Part shown: positions 7,984 through 15,923 of the stretch, piece after piece | Numbering within the stretch: the stretch's first letter is position 1 | Layout of the letters: every line of letters begins with the position of its first letter | Source of the DNA: Pseudonocardia sp. ICBG1293 | Lineage (GTDB): Bacteria; Actinomycetota; Actinomycetes; Mycobacteriales; Pseudonocardiaceae | Direction: 5' to 3' | Assembly (NCBI RefSeq): GCF_020131355.1 | Contig: NZ_JAHLEL010000054.1 | Coordinates: forward strand, 62,001 to 126,000 | Length of the DNA: 64,000 nt | Translations under genes and position numbers: made by a program | The notes under the pieces: generated by a model | Databases searched by the model: none | Seen by the model: only the letters and a program-made list of their open reading frames with translations | Told to the model about the DNA's origin: nothing

Positions 7984-8007
7984 GACGGTGATCGGTCGAT
8001 CACCGTC
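7984..8007. promoter_or_regulatory. Perfect 24-bp palindrome upstream of the L,D-transpeptidase
   Basis: Arms GACGGTGATCG (7984-7994) and CGATCACCGTC (7997-8007) flank GT. It lies 24 nt upstream of the transpeptidase start and about 200 bp before glmU. The GTGA...TCAC core resembles a CRP-type site but with 8 rather than 6 central bases, so the binding protein is unknown. Confidence 0.5.
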
Positions 8008-8204
8008 GTCTGAACGGTGGAACGAGACCGGCGCCCGACCGGTTACCACCCGAAGGGTTGATCTTGGGTTTACGGCGGCGGCACGGCCCCCGCGACGGGC
8101 CCGCCGGGTCCGCCGGGGCCGTCCCCGTACGATGCCGTACCGGCACGGCGCGTCCCGCGTCCTCCGCCCGGCACGGGCGGCGAGTCCGGCAGGAGGAACC
8201 GAAC

Positions 8205-9806
8205 ATGCCCGAACCCGACCGGGCCGGCACCGGTGACCGACCGGCACCCGGAACGGCGGCGGTCGCGGCCGGCATCGTGCTCGCGGCGGGCGCGGGCTCG
8301 CGGATGCGGTCGTCGACCCCGAAGGTGCTCCACGAGCTGGGCGGGCGCAGCATGCTCGGCCACGCCGTGCACGCACTGGCCGGCACCGACCCCGAGCACC
8401 TCGTGGTCGTCGTCGGACACCAGCGCGAGCGGGTGGAGCAGGCCGTGGACGGCATCTCCGCCGCCCTCGGACGCACCGCCACCACCGCCGTCCAGGAGCA
8501 GCGCCTGGGCACCGGGGACGCGGTCCGCAGCGGACTCGCCCCGCTCCCGGCGGACCTGGCCGGGACCGTCCTGGTGACCTACGGCGACGTCCCGCTGCTC
8601 GACACCGCGACACTGTCCGCCCTGGTCACCGAGCACACCGGGCACGGCGCCGCGGTCACCCTGCTGACCTGCGAGGTCGCCGACCCGACCGGCTACGGGC
8701 GGATCGTGCGCACCGCAGCGCGCCCCGGGGGTGCGGACGGTGCCGTGGTCGGGATCGTCGAACAGGCCGACGCGACGCCGGAGCAGCGGGCCATCGCCGA
8801 GGTCAACTCCGGGGTCTACGCCTTCGACGCCGCGTTCCTGCGCGACGGGATCACGGGCCTGGCCGCCCACAACGCCCAGCAGGAGCTCTACCTCACCGAC
8901 CTGGTCGCCGCCGCCGTCACCGCGGACCGGACGGTGCACGCCGTCCGCTGCGACGACGAGTGGCGCGTGCGCGGGGTGAACGACCGCGTCCAGCTCGCCG
9001 AGCTCGGCGCGGAGCTGAACCGCCGCGTGCTGCGCGGGTGGATGCTGGCCGGCGTGACCGTGGTCGACCCCGTGACCACCCGGGTCGACGTCGACGTGCG
9101 GCTCGCCCCCGACGTGGTCCTGCACCCGGGCACCCAGCTGCTCGGTGCGTGCGAGGTCGGCGAGGGCGCCGCGATCGGCCCCGACACCACACTGACCGAC
9201 ACCGTCGTCGGGGCCGGCGCCGGCGTCGTGCGCACCCACGGGTCGGAGTCCCGGATCGGGCCCGGCGCCTCGGTCGGTCCGTTCGCCTACCTGCGCCCCG
9301 GCACGGTCCTCGGCGAACGCGGCAAGATCGGCACGTTCGTCGAGGTCAAGAACTCCGACATCGGCGCCGGCACCAAGGTCCCGCACCTGACCTACGTCGG
9401 CGACGCGACGATCGGCGAGATGAGCAACATCGGAGCCTCGTCGGTGTTCGTCAACTACGACGGCGTCCGCAAGCAGCGGACCGTCGTCGGATCCCATGTG
9501 CGGACGGGGTCGGACACGATGTTCATCGCCCCGGTCACGGTCGGGGACGGCGCCTACACCGGTGCCGGGACCGTGCTCCGCTCCGACGTCCCGCCGGGGG
9601 CGCTGGCGGTGTCGGGTGGACCACAGCGCACCATCGAGGGGTGGGTGCCGCGCAAGCGACCCGGCACCCCGGCCGCCGAGGCGGCACAACGGGCGGGCCA
9701 CGACCCGTCCGCGAACGGCACGACCAGCACCGACGGCGCAGGACACACCACCTCCGCCGGTACGACAGACCCGGGAGACCTCAGCCGAGGAGGCACCGCA
9801 CGGTGA
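8205..9806 (+). CDS. glmU: Bifunctional GlmU (GlcN-1-P acetyltransferase / GlcNAc-1-P uridylyltransferase)
   Basis: 533 aa. It makes UDP-GlcNAc, the precursor of peptidoglycan, in the cytosol. The N-terminal pyrophosphorylase domain has GIVLAAGAGSRMRSSTPKVL (about residue 25) and LGTGDAVRSGL. The C-terminal left-handed beta-helix acetyltransferase domain has FVEVKNSDIGAGTKVPHLTY and the YTGAGTVLRSDV motif. The ATG at 8205 is preceded by AGGAGG (8191-8196), and TACGAT at 8128-8133 is a plausible -10. The C-terminal tail after about residue 480 is low-complexity, as in other actinobacteria. The stop overlaps the prs start (GTGA). Confidence 0.95.
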   Translation: MPEPDRAGTGDRPAPGTAAVAAGIVLAAGAGSRMRSSTPKVLHELGGRSMLGHAVHALAGTDPEHLVVVVGHQRERVEQAVDGISAALGRTATTAVQEQRLGTGDAVRSGLAPLPADLAGTVLVTYGDVPLLDTATLSALVTEHTGHGAAVTLLTCEVADPTGYGRIVRTAARPGGADGAVVGIVEQADATPEQRAIAEVNSGVYAFDAAFLRDGITGLAAHNAQQELYLTDLVAAAVTADRTVHAVRCDDEWRVRGVNDRVQLAELGAELNRRVLRGWMLAGVTVVDPVTTRVDVDVRLAPDVVLHPGTQLLGACEVGEGAAIGPDTTLTDTVVGAGAGVVRTHGSESRIGPGASVGPFAYLRPGTVLGERGKIGTFVEVKNSDIGAGTKVPHLTYVGDATIGEMSNIGASSVFVNYDGVRKQRTVVGSHVRTGSDTMFIAPVTVGDGAYTGAGTVLRSDVPPGALAVSGGPQRTIEGWVPRKRPGTPAAEAAQRAGHDPSANGTTSTDGAGHTTSAGTTDPGDLSRGGTAR

Positions 9807-10783
9807 GCGCGATCGCAGGCACTCCCAAGAAGAACATGATGCTGTTCTCGGGGAGGGCGCACCCGGAGCTCGCCGATCACGTGGCGAAGGAGCTCGACGT
9901 CACGGTCACCCCGCAGTCGGCCTACTCCTTCGCGAACGGTGAGATCTTCTGCCGCTTCGAGGAGTCGGTCCGCGGGAGCGACGCGTTCGTGATCCAGGCG
10001 CACTCCGCCCCGATCAACGACGCGATCATGGAGCAGCTGATCATGGTCGACGCGCTCAAGCGCGGCTCGGCCAAGCGGATCACCGCGGTCATGCCGTTCT
10101 GGGGCTACGCCCGGCAGGACAAGAAGCACCGTGGCCGCGAGCCCATCTCGGCCCGCCTCGTCGCCGACATGTTCAAGACCGCGGGCGCCGACCGGATCCT
10201 GACCCTGGACCTGCACACCTCGCAGATCCAGGGCTTCTTCGACGGCCCGGTGGACCACCTGTTCGCGCTGCCGGTGCTCGCCCAGCACATCAAGAGCACC
10301 CGGCCGGACGGCAACTTCGCCGTCGTCTCCCCCGACTCGGGGCGGGTCCGCCTGGCCGAGCGCTGGGCCGAGACCCTCGGCGGGACGCCGCTGGCGTTCA
10401 TCCACAAGACCCGCGACCCGCTCAAGCCCAACGAGGCCGTCGCGAACCGGGTGGTCGGTGAGATCGAGGGCCGCTGTTGCGTGGTCATCGACGACATGAT
10501 CGACACCGGTGGCACGGTCGCGAAGGCGGTCGAGGTCCTGCTCAAGGAAGGCGCCTCGGACGTGATCGTGGCCGCCACCCACGGCGTGCTGTCAGGCCCG
10601 GCCACCGAGCGCCTGGCCAACTGCGGCGCGTCGGAGGTCATCTTCACCGACTCGCTGCCGATCCCGACCGAGAAGCGCTTCGACAGCATGACCGTGCTGC
10701 CGATCGCCCCGCTGCTGGCCGAGGCCATCCACCAGGTGTTCGAGGACGGCTCGGTCACGAGCCTGTTCGACGGCAACGCCTGA
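9803..10783 (+). CDS. prs: Ribose-phosphate pyrophosphokinase (PRPP synthase)
   Basis: 326 aa. It converts ribose-5-phosphate and ATP to PRPP for nucleotide, His and Trp synthesis. Visible signatures are FANGEIFCRFEESVRG (N-terminus), the flexible-loop region YARQDKKHRGREPISARL, the LDLHTSQIQGFF segment, and the PRPP-binding motif VVIDDMIDTGGTV (about residues 228-240). The GTG at 9803 overlaps the glmU stop, and GAGGAGG lies upstream. The glmU-prs pair is conserved in actinobacteria, and a strong terminator follows. Confidence 0.95.
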   Translation: MSAIAGTPKKNMMLFSGRAHPELADHVAKELDVTVTPQSAYSFANGEIFCRFEESVRGSDAFVIQAHSAPINDAIMEQLIMVDALKRGSAKRITAVMPFWGYARQDKKHRGREPISARLVADMFKTAGADRILTLDLHTSQIQGFFDGPVDHLFALPVLAQHIKSTRPDGNFAVVSPDSGRVRLAERWAETLGGTPLAFIHKTRDPLKPNEAVANRVVGEIEGRCCVVIDDMIDTGGTVAKAVEVLLKEGASDVIVAATHGVLSGPATERLANCGASEVIFTDSLPIPTEKRFDSMTVLPIAPLLAEAIHQVFEDGSVTSLFDGNA

Positions 10784-10800
10784 GCAGCCGCACGTCATCC

Positions 10801-10832
10801 GACGGCGTCCCACCGTGAGGTGGGGCGCCGTC
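10801..10832 (+). terminator. Terminator of glmU-prs
   Basis: A 14-bp stem (10801-10814 with 10819-10832, one T-G wobble) with loop GTGA, 17 bp after the prs stop and before the convergent MarR gene. Confidence 0.8.
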
Positions 10833-10845
10833 GGTCGTCGCGGGG

Positions 10846-11322
10846 TCAGTCCCCGGCGGAGGCGAGCCCGGCGGGCGCCGCGGCCCGTCCCGAGGCCTCG
10901 TGCAGCCGGTCGAGCACCTCGTCGACGACGGCGGCGTCGGCGCCCAGCAGCGCGCGGTAGCGGTCCAGCACCGGTGCGACCGCGGCGTCCCAGTCGGCCA
11001 GGGCCGCGCGGCCCCGCTCCGTGGCGACGACCAGCACCCGGCGCCGGTCGGCGGCGTCGGGCCTGCGGTGCACGAGGTTCACCGCGGTCATCCGGTCGAC
11101 GAGCTTGGTCGCGCGCGGGGCGAGCAGCAGGGCGTGCTCGGCCAGCGCGCTCATCGTCGCGCCGCCCCGGGCCACGAACCCCAGGACCCGCCACTGCTCG
11201 ACCTCCGAGCCGCGGGCCTGCAGCGCGTCGTCGAGCTGCTGGTCCAGCCTCCGCCCCACCGCGCACAGCAGGCGCAGGGACTCGTCCCCGGCCGGCCGCT
11301 CGTTCTCCGCGGGCACCGACAT
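10846..11322 (-). CDS. MarR-family transcriptional regulator
   Basis: 158 aa. The winged helix has GSEVEQWRVLGFVARGG (helix 2-3), MSALAEHALLLAPRATKLVDRM (recognition helix) and the wing RRPDAADRRRVLVVATERGRAAL with the DxRxxxV/L signature. It is divergent from the AmiC-like gene, 72 bp away, with leaderless -10 boxes on both strands, so it probably controls that amide module. The ligand is unknown. Starting at the ATG 11322 agrees with TACGAT 6 nt upstream. Confidence 0.85.
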   Translation of the reverse strand: MSVPAENERPAGDESLRLLCAVGRRLDQQLDDALQARGSEVEQWRVLGFVARGGATMSALAEHALLLAPRATKLVDRMTAVNLVHRRPDAADRRRVLVVATERGRAALADWDAAVAPVLDRYRALLGADAAVVDEVLDRLHEASGRAAAPAGLASAGD

Positions 11323-11328
11323 GAGCGC

Positions 11329-11387
11329 ATCGTAACCGGACGTTTTCGCCCGAGGGGCTGGGTGGGCGACGCCGGGATGGATAGCGT
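11329..11387. promoter_or_regulatory. Divergent leaderless promoters of MarR and AmiC-like genes
   Basis: Minus strand: TACGAT (11334-11329) lies 6 nt before the MarR ATG at 11322. Plus strand: TAGCGT (11382-11387) lies 7 nt before the ATG at 11395. There is no Shine-Dalgarno on either side. Confidence 0.5.
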
Positions 11388-11394
11388 CACCTGC

Positions 11395-12492
11395 ATGACT
11401 CCGGTCCCGGACCCCGGGCGCGCGACGGCCGCGCCGGCCCGCGGGAGCGAGGTGCTCAACGTGGCGCTGGTCGTCCCGCTGCAGGGTCCGGCGGGCCTCT
11501 TCGGGCCCTCCTGCGAGACCTGCGCGACGCTGGCGGCCGAGGAGGTCAACGCCGCGGGCGGGGTGCTCGGCCGGGAGCTGAACCTGGTGCCGGTCGACGG
11601 CGGCGCGCCCCCCGCCGTCGTCGCCGCGGAGCTGGACGCGCTGGTCAGCGCCGGGGCGGTGGACGCGGTCACCGGCTGGCACATCTCGGCGGTCCGTGGG
11701 GCCGTCGCACCCCGGATCCGTGGGCGCGTGCCCTACGCCTACACCGCGCTCTACGAGGGCGGCGAGCAGCGGCCGGGGCTGTTCCTGACCGGGGAGACCC
11801 CGGACCTGCAGCTGGGCCCGTCGCTGAGCTGGTTCGCCGAGGCCGCCGGGGTGCGCCGCTGGACGATCGTCGGCGACGACTACGTGTGGCCGCGCCGCTC
11901 CGCGCAGGTCGCGGCCGAGCACCTGCGCCGGATCGGCGGCACGGTCTGCGACGAGATGTACGTCCCGCTGGGCACCGAGGACTTCTCCCGCGTGCTGCGC
12001 CGGGTCGAGGCGAGCGGCTGTGACGCCGTCCTGATGCTGCTGATCGGCAACGACGCCGTCGAGTTCAACCGGGCCTTCGGCGCCGTCGGCCTGGACCGGG
12101 AGGTCCTGCGGTTCAGCTCGCTGATCGAGGAGAACGTGCTGCTGGCCTCCGGCCCGGAGAACACCCGCGGCCTGCTGACCTCGGCCGGCTACTTCGAGGA
12201 CCTCGCGACGGCGTCGGGCCTGGACTTCGCGGCCGCGCACGCCCACCGCTTCGGCCCGGACGCGCCGGTGCTCAACAGCCTCGGCGAGTCCTGCTACGAG
12301 GGTGTCCGGCTGCTGACCGAGCTGATGCGCCGGGCCGGGTCGCCCGAGGTCCCGGCGATGACCGCGGTCGCCGAGGGACTGGCCTACGAGAGCCCGCGCG
12401 GGACCGTCGAGGTGCACGGGCGGCATCTGCGCCAGCAGGTGTTCCTCGCCGTCGCGGACGGGGTGGCCTGGGACGTCGTCCAGCAGCTCTGA
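11395..12492 (+). CDS. AmiC-like amide/urea-binding sensor protein
   Basis: 365 aa, a type I periplasmic-binding-protein fold of the urea/short-chain-amide family: LNVALVVPLQGPAGLFGPSC at about residue 20, DAVTGWHISAVRGAVAPRI, FLTGETPDLQLGPSLSWF, GDDYVWPRRSAQVAAEHL, and YFEDLATASG. There is no hydrophobic signal peptide or lipobox, so it should stay in the cytosol like Pseudomonas AmiC, which senses amides and controls antitermination. No AmiR/ANTAR partner or ABC permease is adjacent. The following FmdB-like and formamidase genes strongly suggest formamide or acetamide sensing. It may instead be a binding protein serving a transporter elsewhere. Confidence 0.8.
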   Translation: MTPVPDPGRATAAPARGSEVLNVALVVPLQGPAGLFGPSCETCATLAAEEVNAAGGVLGRELNLVPVDGGAPPAVVAAELDALVSAGAVDAVTGWHISAVRGAVAPRIRGRVPYAYTALYEGGEQRPGLFLTGETPDLQLGPSLSWFAEAAGVRRWTIVGDDYVWPRRSAQVAAEHLRRIGGTVCDEMYVPLGTEDFSRVLRRVEASGCDAVLMLLIGNDAVEFNRAFGAVGLDREVLRFSSLIEENVLLASGPENTRGLLTSAGYFEDLATASGLDFAAAHAHRFGPDAPVLNSLGESCYEGVRLLTELMRRAGSPEVPAMTAVAEGLAYESPRGTVEVHGRHLRQQVFLAVADGVAWDVVQQL

Positions 12493-12500
12493 CCGGTCCG

Positions 12501-12529
12501 TTGACACCTCCGCCCGACCGTCGTACTTT
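12501..12529 (+). promoter_or_regulatory. Consensus promoter of the formamidase operon
   Basis: A perfect -35 TTGACA (12501-12506), a 17-bp spacer and -10 TACTTT (12524-12529), 8 bp after the AmiC-like gene stop. It is the strongest housekeeping-type promoter upstream of the fmdB-like and fmdA genes. Confidence 0.7.
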
Positions 12530-12533
12530 CCCT

Positions 12534-12546
12534 GGAAATTATTTCC
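12534..12546. promoter_or_regulatory. AT-rich inverted repeat at the transcription start (operator candidate)
   Basis: GGAAAT-T-ATTTCC (12534-12546) begins 4 bp after the -10 box, where transcription should start. Such AT-rich symmetry is unusual in this DNA and well placed for a repressor. Confidence 0.5.
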
Positions 12547-12589
12547 TCGGACGCATGCCGGTTCGCCCGGCGTGCCGGGAGGCAGGACC

Positions 12590-12874
12590 GTGGCGCTCTA
12601 CGTCTACCGGTGCGGGAACGACGGCACCGTCGAGGAACGGCACCCGATCGGCAGCGCCCCCGCCACGGCACGCTGTCCCACCTGCGGGCAGGACTCCCCG
12701 CGCGTCATCACCGCCCCGATGCTCGGTCTCGCCGACCGCGGCCGCGTCGCCCTGATCGACCGCACGACGGCGACGGCGCACGAGCCGCAGGTCGTCTCCG
12801 CCCCTCCCCCGCGTCCGCTGCGTCCGGGCGGGCCGCCGCTGCACCCCGCCACCCGCGGACTGCCCCGCCCCTGA
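12590..12874 (+). CDS. FmdB-family zinc-ribbon protein
   Basis: 94 aa. LYVYRCGNDGTVEERHPIGS followed by CPTCG matches the FmdB regulatory-protein/zinc-ribbon family found beside formamidase. The first Cys pair is reduced (CGND instead of CxxC) while the second CPTC is intact, so full zinc binding is doubtful. The Pro/Arg-rich C-terminus looks disordered. The GTG at 12590 follows GGGAGG. It is the first gene after the TTGACA promoter and is followed by a 203-bp gap with a tandem repeat before fmdA. Confidence 0.8.
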   Translation: MALYVYRCGNDGTVEERHPIGSAPATARCPTCGQDSPRVITAPMLGLADRGRVALIDRTTATAHEPQVVSAPPPRPLRPGGPPLHPATRGLPRP

Positions 12875-12950
12875 GCCGCGTCCCCGACCCGTCCCGCCCC
12901 CGACCGCGGGGCGTCGCGTGCGGTCGCGACCCGACCCACTCCGCCTGCTC

Positions 12951-13050
12951 GACCGCACCGCACCGCACCGTGTCGCCGCACGACCCCTCCGCTCCGTCCG
13001 CACCGCACCGCACCGCGCCGTGTCGCCGCACGACCCCTCCGCTCCGTCCG
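12951..13050 (+). repeat. Two copies of a 50-bp tandem repeat
   Basis: 12951-13000 and 13001-13050 are nearly identical. Their last 30 bp match exactly (begins TGTCGCCGCACGACCC), and there are about two differences in the rest. The repeat lies in the leader between the FmdB-like gene and fmdA. No gene is evident in it. Confidence 0.85.
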
Positions 13051-13077
13051 CGTCCGCACCGACCCCGGGAGTGCCCG

Positions 13078-14330
13078 ATGCCCAGGAACGTCTTCCCCCT
13101 CGACAGCACCAGGACCTTCACCGACCAGCAGCTGACCGGCCACAACCGGTGGCACCCCGACATCCCGGCGCAGGTGCACGTCAAGCCGGGCGACACCTTC
13201 CGCGTCGACTGCCGCGGGTGGTTCGACGGCGCCATCCACAACGACGACTCGGCCGACGACATCCTGAACGCACCGCTCGCCGGGGTGCACGTGCTGTCCG
13301 GGCCGATCGCCGTCGAGGGGGCGCAGCCGGGCGACCTGCTGATCGTCGACATCCTCGACGTCGGCCCGATCCCGCAGGAGGACTCCGGCCCGCTCGCCGG
13401 CCAGGGCTGGGGCTACACCGGGGTGTTCGCCACCCGCAACGGCGGCGGCTTCCTCACCGAACAGTTCCCGGACGCCTACAAGGTCGTCTGGGACTTCCGG
13501 GGCGGGACGGCCACGTCCCGGCACGTCCCGGGCGTGTCGTTCACCGGGATCGTCCACCCCGGACTGATGGGCACGGCGCCGTCGCCCGAGCTGCTCGGCC
13601 GCTGGAACGCCCGCGAGCAGGCCCTGATCGACACCGACCCGCAGCGGGTGCCGCCGCTCGCACTCCCGCCGAACCCGGACTCGGCGATCCTCGGCTCGCT
13701 GACCGGCGCCGACTTCGACCGGGCCGCCGCGGAGGCCGCGCGCACCGCGCCGCCGCGGGAGAACGGCGGCAACCAGGACATCAAGAACCTGACGAAGGGC
13801 AGCCGGGTCTTCTACCCGGTGTTCGTCGACGGGGCGAACCTCTCGATGGGCGACCTGCACTTCTCCCAGGGCGACGGCGAGATCACCTTCTGCGGCGCGA
13901 TCGAGATGGGTGGGTTCATCGACCTGCACGTCGACGTCATCAAGGGCGGCATGGCGACCTACGGCGTCTCCGAGAACGCGATCTTCGTCCCGGGCAACAC
14001 CGACCCGCAGTACAGCGAGTGGATCGCCTTCTCCGGTACGTCGGTCACCCTCGACGGCGAGCAGCGCTACCTCGACTCGCACCTGTCGTACCAGCGGGCC
14101 TGCCTGCACGCGATCGACTACCTGACGAACTTCGGGTACTCCCCGATCCAGGCCTACATGATCCTCGGGGCGGCGCCGATCGAGGGCAGGCTGTCCGGGT
14201 CGTGGACATCCCGAACTCGTGCTCGACGGTGTACCTCCCGACCGGGATCTTCGACTTCGACGTCACGCCCGGCAAGAACGGCCCGCACCGCATCGACCCG
14301 GGCCCCGGCGTGCCCCACTCGGTGGCCTGA
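13078..14330 (+). pseudogene. fmdA: Formamidase/acetamidase FmdA with a -1 frameshift
   Basis: Start ATG 13078. The protein begins MPRNVFPLDSTRTFTDQQLT and shows the FmdA/AmdA features HNRWHPDIPAQVHVKPGD, DCRGWFDGAIHNDDSADD, GVSFTGIVHPGLMG and GDLHFSQGDGEITFCGAIEM. The frame changes at a GGG run (14197-14199), where APIEGRLSG should continue VVDIPNSCSTVYLPTGIFDF. That sequence is present in the next frame and runs to TGA at 14330. One extra G would restore a normal 417-aa enzyme that hydrolyses formamide or acetamide to ammonia and acid. As written, the last ~45 residues are lost. It may be a sequencing error. Confidence 0.85.
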
Positions 14331-14344
14331 GCAGCCGGTTCCGG

Positions 14345-14375
14345 GGTCGTCCCGGGGGCTGGCCCCGGGACGACC
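14345..14375 (+). terminator. Terminator after fmdA
   Basis: A perfect 13-bp stem GGTCGTCCCGGGG (14345-14357) with CCCCGGGACGACC (14363-14375) and loop GCTGG, 14 bp after the fmdA stop. Confidence 0.8.
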
Positions 14376-14515
14376 ACGGGCCTGGCGTACTCTTCTCGGC
14401 ATCTCCGCGGCGAGGGCGGGTGCACTCTTGACCCGCCGTGATCGACGTGGGCCGATCCCGGTCGGCTCCTCGCCGCGCGCGCCTTCCACCGCAGACAGTT
14501 CGAGGAGCAGTTCCC

Positions 14516-15220
14516 GTGGCCCAGACCCGCATCCCCGCCGAGACCCGGACCGAGTTCGGCAAGGGTGCCGCCCGTCGCACCCGTCGCGCCGGCAAGATCC
14601 CCGCCGTCCTCTACGGCCACGGGACCGACCCCGTCCACCTCTCGCTGCCGTCGCTGCAGTTCGCCGCGGTCGTCCGCGAGCAGGGCCGCAACGCCGTGCT
14701 CGAGCTCGACGTCGACGGCAGCAGCCCGCAGCTCGCGCTGACCAAGACCGTGGTCGTGCACCCGCTGCGCCCCTACATCGAGCACGTCGACCTGCTCGTC
14801 ATCAAGCGGGGCGAGAAGGTCGAGGTCGAGCTCGACGTCGTCGTCACCGGCGAGGCCGCCCCCGGTTCGCTGGTCACCCAGGACCTCAACACCGTCCTGG
14901 TCGAGGCGGACGTGCTGAACATCCCGGAGAACATCGAGATCTCCGTGGAGGACGCCGAGATCGGCACCCAGTACTTCGCCAAGGACCTCAGGCTCCCCGG
15001 TGGCGTCGAGCTGCGCACCGACGAGGAGTACCTCGTCGTGCAGGTCGTCCCGGCCCCGACCGAGGAGGACCTCGAGGCCGAGATCGACACCGAGGGTGCC
15101 GGCGTGGTCGAGGAGCCCTCGGACGAGGAGCAGGCCGCCGACGGCGACGCCGAGGGCGAGGGCGACTCCGCCGAGGGGTCCGCGGACTCCGAGGGCGACT
15201 CCGAGTCCTCCGACAAGTGA
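14516..15220 (+). CDS. rplY: Ribosomal protein bL25 (Ctc/TL5 form)
   Basis: 234 aa. The N-terminal L25 domain binds 5S rRNA (AETRTEFGKGAARRTRRAGKIPAVLYGHG; VHPLRPYIEHVDLLVI). The C-terminal TL5/Ctc beta domain (about residues 100-185; LNIPENIEISVEDAEIGT, LPGGVELRTDEEYLVVQVV) is followed by an acidic Ser/Glu/Asp tail. The GTG start 14516 has GAGGAG upstream. TACTCT at 14388-14393 is a possible -10. The stop overlaps the pth start, and the rplY-pth pair is conserved in actinobacteria. Confidence 0.95.
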   Translation: MAQTRIPAETRTEFGKGAARRTRRAGKIPAVLYGHGTDPVHLSLPSLQFAAVVREQGRNAVLELDVDGSSPQLALTKTVVVHPLRPYIEHVDLLVIKRGEKVEVELDVVVTGEAAPGSLVTQDLNTVLVEADVLNIPENIEISVEDAEIGTQYFAKDLRLPGGVELRTDEEYLVVQVVPAPTEEDLEAEIDTEGAGVVEEPSDEEQAADGDAEGEGDSAEGSADSEGDSESSDK

Positions 15221-15810
15221 GTCCCGTGCCGGGGCCGGCCCTCGTCGTCGGGCTCGGGAACCCGGGCCCGGAGTACGAGGGCACCCGGCACAACGTCGGC
15301 ACCCGCGTCGCCGCACTGCTGGCGGCGCGGGCCGGCGCCGGTCGGTTCTCCGCGCACAAGCGGTCGAACTCCGACATCGCGCAGGGCCGGCTCGCCGGCA
15401 GGCCGGTGACCGTGGCCGTCCCCCGGACCTACATGAACCTCTCGGGCGGCCCGGTCGCCGGGCTCGCGGCGTACTTCTCGATCCCGCCGACCGAGGTGGT
15501 CGTCGTCCACGACGAGCTGGACCTCGACTTCGGCGTGGTCCGTCTCAAGCGCGGCGGCGGCGAGGGCGGGCACAACGGCCTGCGCTCGATCAGCAAGGCG
15601 CTCGGGACCAAGGACTACCTGCGCGTGCGGTTCGGCATCGGCCGTCCGCCGGGTCGCCAGGACCCCGCGGACTACGTGCTCAAGCGGTTCTCCGGCGTGG
15701 AGAACAAGGAGCTCGACCTCGGTCTGGACCTCGCGGCGGACGCCGCCGAGGCCCTGCTGTCCGACGGCCTGGAGCCGGCCCAGAACCGGTTCCACCCGCT
15801 GTCGGGCTGA
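15217..15810 (+). CDS. pth: Peptidyl-tRNA hydrolase
   Basis: 197 aa. It recycles peptidyl-tRNA in the cytosol. The signature VGLGNPGPEYEGTRHNVG near the start contains the catalytic His and neighbouring Asn. The second Asn is in RTYMNLSGGPV and the catalytic Asp in HDELDLDFG. RLKRGGGEGGHNGLRSI is also conserved. The GTG at 15217 overlaps the rplY stop (GTGA). A second GTG at 15226 is an alternative, but the overlap is the pattern of this genome. A very strong hairpin follows. Confidence 0.95.
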   Translation: MSPVPGPALVVGLGNPGPEYEGTRHNVGTRVAALLAARAGAGRFSAHKRSNSDIAQGRLAGRPVTVAVPRTYMNLSGGPVAGLAAYFSIPPTEVVVVHDELDLDFGVVRLKRGGGEGGHNGLRSISKALGTKDYLRVRFGIGRPPGRQDPADYVLKRFSGVENKELDLGLDLAADAAEALLSDGLEPAQNRFHPLSG

Positions 15811-15824
15811 GCCCGGTCCTCGCC

Positions 15825-15858
15825 GGGAGCCCCGGTCCCCGCCGGGACCGGGGCTCCC
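15825..15858. terminator. Terminator of rplY-pth
   Basis: A perfect 15-bp stem (GGGAGCCCCGGTCCC, 15825-15839, with 15844-15858) and loop CGCC, between the convergent pth and AMP-ligase genes. Confidence 0.85.
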
Positions 15859-15923
15859 GCGCATCCGGGCCCTCCGACCCCGTCCCCGATCCGGTCGGGG
15901 CCGGGACCCGGCGGGCGGCAGGG

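Noticed and set aside
12951..13050. CRISPR-like array
   Set aside because: There are only two adjacent units with no spacers and no cas genes.
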